From Valencia hispanica (taxonomy: Eukaryota > Chordata > Actinopteri > Cyprinodontiformes > Valenciidae), in assembly GCA_963556495.2 (NCBI GenBank), contig OY747702.1, positions 41,201,680 through 41,265,679 of the forward strand: 64,000 nt of DNA. The letters are read 5' to 3'. Position numbers and translations under genes: made by a program. The first letter of the stretch is position 1; each line of letters starts with the position of its first letter. The notes beneath the pieces are model-generated. The model did not search any database. It was not told where the DNA came from and saw only the letters and a list, made by a program, of their open reading frames with translations. This document shows, piece after piece, positions 61,238-64,000 of the stretch.

Positions 61238-62844
61238 CAGTGGCTTGCAAAAGTATTCGTCGCCCTTGAACTTTTCCACATTTTATCACATTACAGCCAC
61301 AAACATGAATCCATTTTATTGGAATTCCAGGTGAAAGACCAATACAAAGTGGTGTACACGTGAGAAGTGGAACGAAAATCATACATGATTCCAAATTTTT
61401 TTTTACAAATAAATAACAGAAAAGTGGGGTGCGCGTAATTATTCAGCCCCCTTTGGTCTGAGTGCAGTCAGTTGCCCATAGACATTGTCTGATGAGTGCT
61501 AATGACTAAATAGAGTGCACCTGTGTGTAATCTAATGTCAGTACAAATACAGCTGCCCTGTGACGGCCTCAGAGGTTGTCTAAGAGAATGTTGGGAGCAA
61601 CAACACCATGAAGTCCAAAGAACACACCAGACAGGTCAGGGATAAAGTTATTGAGAAATTTAAAGCAGGCTTAGGCTACAAAAAGATTTCCCAAGCCTTG
61701 AACATCCCACGGAGCACTGTTCAAGCGATCATTCAGAAATGGAAGGAGTATGGCACAACTGTAAACCTACCAAGACAAGGCCGTCCACCTAAACTCACAG
61801 GCCGAACAAGGAGAGCACTGATCAGAAATGCAGCCAAGAGGCTCATGGTGACTCAGGATGAGCTGCAGAGATCTACAGCTCAGGTGGGGGAATCTGTCTA
61901 TAGGACAACTATTAGTTGTGCACTGCACAAAGTTGGCCTTTATGGAAGAGTGGCAAGAAGAAAGCCATTGTTAAAAGAAAACCATAAGAAGTCCTGTTTG
62001 CAGTTTGCCACAAGCCATGTGGGGGACACAGCAAACATGTGGAAGAAGGTGCTCTGGTCAGATGAGAACAAAATGGAACTTTTTGACCAAAATGCAAAAC
62101 GCTATGTGTGGCGGAAAACTAACACTGCACATCACTCTAAAAACACCATCCCCACTGTCAAATATGGTGGTGGCAGCATCATGCTCTGGGGGTGCTTCTC
62201 TTCAGCAGGGACAGGGAAGCTGGTCAGAGCTGATGGGAAGATGGATGGAGCCAAATACAGGGCAGTCTTGGAAGAAAACCTCTTGGAGTCTGCAAAAGAC
62301 TTGAGACTGGGGTGGAGGTTCACCTTCCAGCAGGACAACGACCCTAAACATAAAGCCAAGGCAACAATGGAATGGTTTAAAACAAAACATATCCATGTGT
62401 TAGAATGGCCCAGTCAAAGTCCAGACCTAAATCCAGTCAAGAATCTGTGGCAAGATCTGAAAGCTGCTGTTCACAAACGCTGTCCATCTAATCTGACTGA
62501 GCTGGAGCTGTTTTGCAAAGAAGAATGGGCAAGAATTTCAGTCTCTAGATGTGCAAAGCTGGTAGAGACATACCCTTAAACACTGGCAGCTGTAATTGCA
62601 GCAAAAGGTGGTTCTACAAAGTTTTGACTCAGGGGGCTGAATAATTACGCACACCCCACTTTTCAGTTATTTATTTGTAAAAAATGTTTGGAATCATGTA
62701 TGATTTTCGTTCCACTTCTCACGTGTACACCACTCTGTATTGGTCTTTGACATGGAATTCCAATAAAATGGATTCATGTTTGTGGCTGTAATGTGACAAA
62801 ATGTGGAAAAGTTCAAGGGGGCCGAATACTTTTGCAAGCCACTG
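61238..62844 (+). mobile_element. Tc1-like transposon, near-complete
   Basis: Inverted repeats of about 210 bp (61238-61452 and 62633-62844) begin CAGTGGCTTGCAAAAGTATT at both ends and differ at only a few positions. TA dinucleotides flank both ends (61236-61237 and 62845-62846), the Tc1 target duplication. Total 1607 bp with one transposase frame. Similarity of the ends suggests fairly recent insertion. It lies in the intron upstream of the first visible glypican exon. Confidence 0.93.
61608..62579 (+). CDS. Tc1 transposase, full-length frame but third catalytic residue changed
   Basis: Of 323 aa. The N-terminal paired-like helix-turn-helix region has KISQALNIPRSTVQAIIQKW and a GRPPKLT hook. 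The DDE domain has the first Asp in VLWSDENK, the second in FQQDNDPKHKA, and DLNPVKNLWQDLK where Tc1 proteins have NPIENLW: the expected catalytic Glu is Lys (AAG, at about 62438-62440). The frame stops at TYP, about 18 codons short of the usual end; the DNA after the TAA at 62577-62579 still reads on as LAAVIAAKGGSTKF. The start ATG follows the left inverted repeat. Predicted inactive. Confidence 0.88.
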   Translation: MKSKEHTRQVRDKVIEKFKAGLGYKKISQALNIPRSTVQAIIQKWKEYGTTVNLPRQGRPPKLTGRTRRALIRNAAKRLMVTQDELQRSTAQVGESVYRTTISCALHKVGLYGRVARRKPLLKENHKKSCLQFATSHVGDTANMWKKVLWSDENKMELFDQNAKRYVWRKTNTAHHSKNTIPTVKYGGGSIMLWGCFSSAGTGKLVRADGKMDGAKYRAVLEENLLESAKDLRLGWRFTFQQDNDPKHKAKATMEWFKTKHIHVLEWPSQSPDLNPVKNLWQDLKAAVHKRCPSNLTELELFCKEEWARISVSRCAKLVETYP

Positions 62845-63269
62845 TAAAAACAAGCTATGCATATCATTTGGCAAACACCACCAGTAATGTGTAGCTTGGT
62901 GGTAAAAGAATCATGCTGTAGGGATGTTTTTCTAAACCAATACCTGGGTGACTAGTCCCAATGGATCGTTTGATGACAGCAAAGATTTTTCAATAAAAAA
63001 CTTGCTTCAGGAAATGTATTTTAATGTCCTTGAGTGGGCCTGCTAGAGCCTGGGCTTAAATCCTGTTGAAGATCTCTGGAAAGACCTAAACATTACCGTC
63101 TAGTGAAGCTGCACGTCCAACCTGACTGAGCTTGAGAGGATTTTCAAAGAAGAATGGTAGAAAATACCTAAACACACATGTGCCAAGCTTGTAGAGCCAT
63201 TTTCAACATAGCTGTTATTGCTGCCAAAGATACTTTTAAAAAAACTTAAGTAATGGATGTGAATACTTA

Positions 63270-64000
63270 CAGTAGGGCAAAAAAGTATTTGGCAGCCACA
63301 GATTGTGCAAGTTGTCCCACTTAAAAAGATGAGAGAGGTCTGTAATTTTCATCATAGGTACACTTTAATAGTGAGAGACAGAATGTAAAAGAAAAAAAAC
63401 CCCAGAAAATTACATTGTATGATTTTTTAAGAATTAATTTGTATAATGGTGCAGAAAATAAGTATTTAGCACCTACAACAACCAAGCAAGAATTCTAGCC
63501 CTCACAGACCTGTTACTTCTTCTTTAAGAAGCTCTTCTGTCCTCCACTCGTTACCTGTATTAATTGCACAAATTAAACCCGTTATCTGTATAAAAGGCAC
63601 CTCTCCACATCCTCAAACAGTCAGAATCTAAGCTCCATCAGGGTTAAGACCAGAGAGCTGTCTAGGGCACCAGGGACAAGATTGACTGACTGGGATGAGC
63701 CGATCTACAATAGGCAAGCAGGTTGGTAAGAAAAGATCACCTATTGGAGCAATTATTAGAAAATGGATGACTGACAATCTCCCTTGACCTTGGGCTCCAT
63801 GCAAAATCTCACGTTGTGGGGTACACATGATCTTGAGAACAGGGAGAAAACAGTTCAGAACTATACGGGATGCACTGGTCAATGACCTAAAGAGAGCTTG
63901 GACCACAGTCGCAGGTTATTATTAGTAACACACTATGTCATCATGGAATAAAATCCTCCACTCTCCCTGCTTGTACCAGCGCATGTCCAGGCCTGTCTAA
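63270..64000 (+). mobile_element. Third Tc1-like transposon, running off the window
   Basis: It begins CAGTAGGGCAAAAAAGTATTTGG directly after a TA and the end of the old Tc1. Transposase remnants follow from about 63715: KKRSPIGAIIRKWMTDN, then [12 protein letters not shown], with stops and shifts. The right end is outside the window. Confidence 0.7.

Larger units (their letters stand above)
60780..63269 (+). mobile_element. Old Tc1-like transposon split by a younger one
   Basis: Left piece about 60780-61237, with GGTCTCACAGCTGACCATGC and GCATCAAAGCAGAAACCATG. Right piece 62847-63269, with GGTGGTAAAAGAATCATGCT and CCTGGGCTTAAATCCTGTTG, then GAAGATCTCTGGAAAGACCT (the NPVEDLWKDL region) and a GTGAATACTTA end. 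The two pieces are in the same orientation around the insertion at 61238-62844. Heavily decayed. Confidence 0.65.

Overview
The window is nuclear DNA of a ray-finned (teleost) fish. It is AT-rich and intron-bearing, it is packed with fish-type repeats (Tc1, L2-group LINEs, a Ty3/gypsy chromovirus, hAT and PIF/Harbinger miniatures), and it carries two receptors of the novel immune-type receptor (NITR) family, which is known only from bony fish. The species cannot be named from the sequence alone. All gene models below were spliced by hand from GT/AG sites, reading phase and protein family.

Layout. (1) 1-5 kb: a small solo LTR, a tRNA-like repeat, then NITR gene 1 on the minus strand (1984-4819, six exons, 328 aa). 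(2) 5-10 kb: an L2-group LINE split by a decayed chromovirus. (3) 11.9-16.2 kb: NITR gene 2 on the minus strand (six exons, 351 aa), with the same exon plan as gene 1. (4) 16.3-38.6 kb: a gene-free repeat zone holding a forward LINE nested in a reverse LINE with a 26-bp target duplication, a hAT element in an (AT)n tract, miniature elements, and a degraded I/Nimb-like LINE with gag-like ORF1. (5) 38.9-50.4 kb: a plus-strand integrin alpha gene of the laminin-binding type that looks dead (in-frame stops, a frameshift, missing exons, no GFFKR) and is filled with later insertions. (6) 53.2-59.8 kb: the 3' half of a glypican gene on the minus strand, best read as gpc2, whose 5' exons lie beyond the right edge. 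(7) 60-64 kb: three stacked Tc1 elements; the youngest has a full-length transposase frame with its third catalytic residue changed.

How the genes fit. The two NITRs are tandem paralogues encoding type I membrane receptors: signal peptide, V domain, six-cysteine I domain with a J-like end, transmembrane segment and a tail with two tyrosine motifs. Gene 1 has two canonical ITIMs and is probably inhibitory; gene 2 keeps both tyrosines at the same spacing but with non-consensus -2 residues. Glypican and integrin belong to the flanking genome and have no evident functional tie to the receptors.
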